22,810 bases of DNA from JBLHKW01 sp047618565 (GTDB lineage Bacteria; Planctomycetota; UBA1135; GCA-002686595), in contig JBLHKW010000081.1 of the NCBI GenBank assembly GCA_047618565.1, forward strand, positions 1 to 22,810. Direction: 5' to 3'. The position numbers and the translations under genes were made by a program. The notes beneath the pieces are model-generated. The model was not told the DNA's origin. It ran no database searches and saw only the letters and a program-made list of their open reading frames with translations. This document shows positions 22,487 to 22,810 of this stretch, one piece after another. Numbering within the stretch: the stretch's first letter is position 1; each line of letters begins with the position of its first letter.

Positions 22487-22810
22487 TCAACTCATCTTGT
22501 ACGCGTCGTCGGTCGGGCGCAGGGGACGGTTCATCCAGAGCGGACGCCGCAGGCCACCGGGACCGGGGGCCGGGCGGGTCTTCTTGAGCCACTCGCGGTA
22601 GACCTCGCGCGACTTGTTGGTATCGACAAAGACGTCGGCGTAGCGGTCGTCCGCATGGGCGCGCTCGACACGCACCTTCTGATGCCAGCAGTGCATGCCG
22701 CTGATCGGGTCCGCCTGAGGCGGGAAGGTCAGGTTTTGGTTGACGCCCGACTCCTTCCAGAAGACGTTCTTCGTATCCGGGTCGTCGCTCTCGAAGGCCT
22801 CGATGCTCTG
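22487..22810 (-). CDS. C-terminal end of a probable molybdopterin-dependent oxidoreductase, partial
   Basis: The frame is open from the right edge (22810) to TGA at 22487-22489, giving the last 107 residues. The segment FPPQADPISGMHCWHQKVRVE resembles the end of the molydopterin-dinucleotide-binding domain in the DMSO-reductase superfamily, where a [D/P]-x-S-G-x-x-x-x-x-x-V-R-[V/I] block closes the domain. A basic, proline-rich tail follows, ending WMNRPLRPTDDAYKMS. No cofactor-binding or Fe-S cluster part is inside the window, so the substrate and even the family remain uncertain. Confidence 0.45.
   Translation of the reverse strand, partial: QSIEAFESDDPDTKNVFWKESGVNQNLTFPPQADPISGMHCWHQKVRVERAHADDRYADVFVDTNKSREVYREWLKKTRPAPGPGGLRRPLWMNRPLRPTDDAYKMS

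Overview
The window is GC-rich DNA and, in my judgement, comes from a member of the Planctomycetota. This is an inference from gene content. The evidence is two different sulfatases, one ending in fibronectin-like repeats and a C-terminal module of a kind I associate with this phylum, a CgeB-like glycosyltransferase, a type-3 prolyl-tRNA synthetase and an octaheme cytochrome. No rRNA or tRNA is visible to fix the taxonomy.

Left part (1-5.9 kb): a leftward operon encodes a membrane-anchored diheme cytochrome c, CcoN, CcoO and the start of a small membrane protein, that is a cbb3-type high-affinity terminal oxidase. Divergent from it lie a PAS-PAS histidine kinase and a REC-LuxR response regulator. 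The first PAS domain aligns without gaps to the heme pocket of FixL, so the pair probably senses oxygen, and the adjacent oxidase operon is the obvious candidate target.

Middle part (6-11.7 kb): a solitary GspH/FimT-like prepilin with a nine-C tract in its leader, then a 389-bp convergent intergenic region packed with about ten consecutive hairpins (possible structured RNA, unassigned). A DUF1858-rhodanese gene follows on the minus strand. On the plus strand come proS, a MarC-family membrane protein and a CgeB-like glycosyltransferase.

Right part (11.8-22.8 kb): a secreted formylglycine-type sulfatase with FN3-like repeats converges on a leftward group of three genes: an octaheme hydroxylamine-oxidoreductase-like cytochrome, an eight-helix membrane protein built from a duplicated four-helix unit, and a sulfatase-TPR lipoprotein without the modifiable Cys/Ser. 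Divergent from the octaheme gene is an SGNH-like gene interrupted near its 5' end by a 134-bp MITE-like insertion; removing one unit in silico restores a single 399-codon frame. The window closes with an ABM-domain protein, a GT39-like membrane glycosyltransferase and the C-terminus of a probable molybdopterin oxidoreductase, all on the minus strand.

The main leads are the hairpin cluster at 6594-6947, the FixL-like pair beside the cbb3 oxidase, the octaheme cytochrome with its duplicated membrane partner, and the MITE-split SGNH gene. Start codons are often uncertain because Shine-Dalgarno sequences are weak in many genes here.
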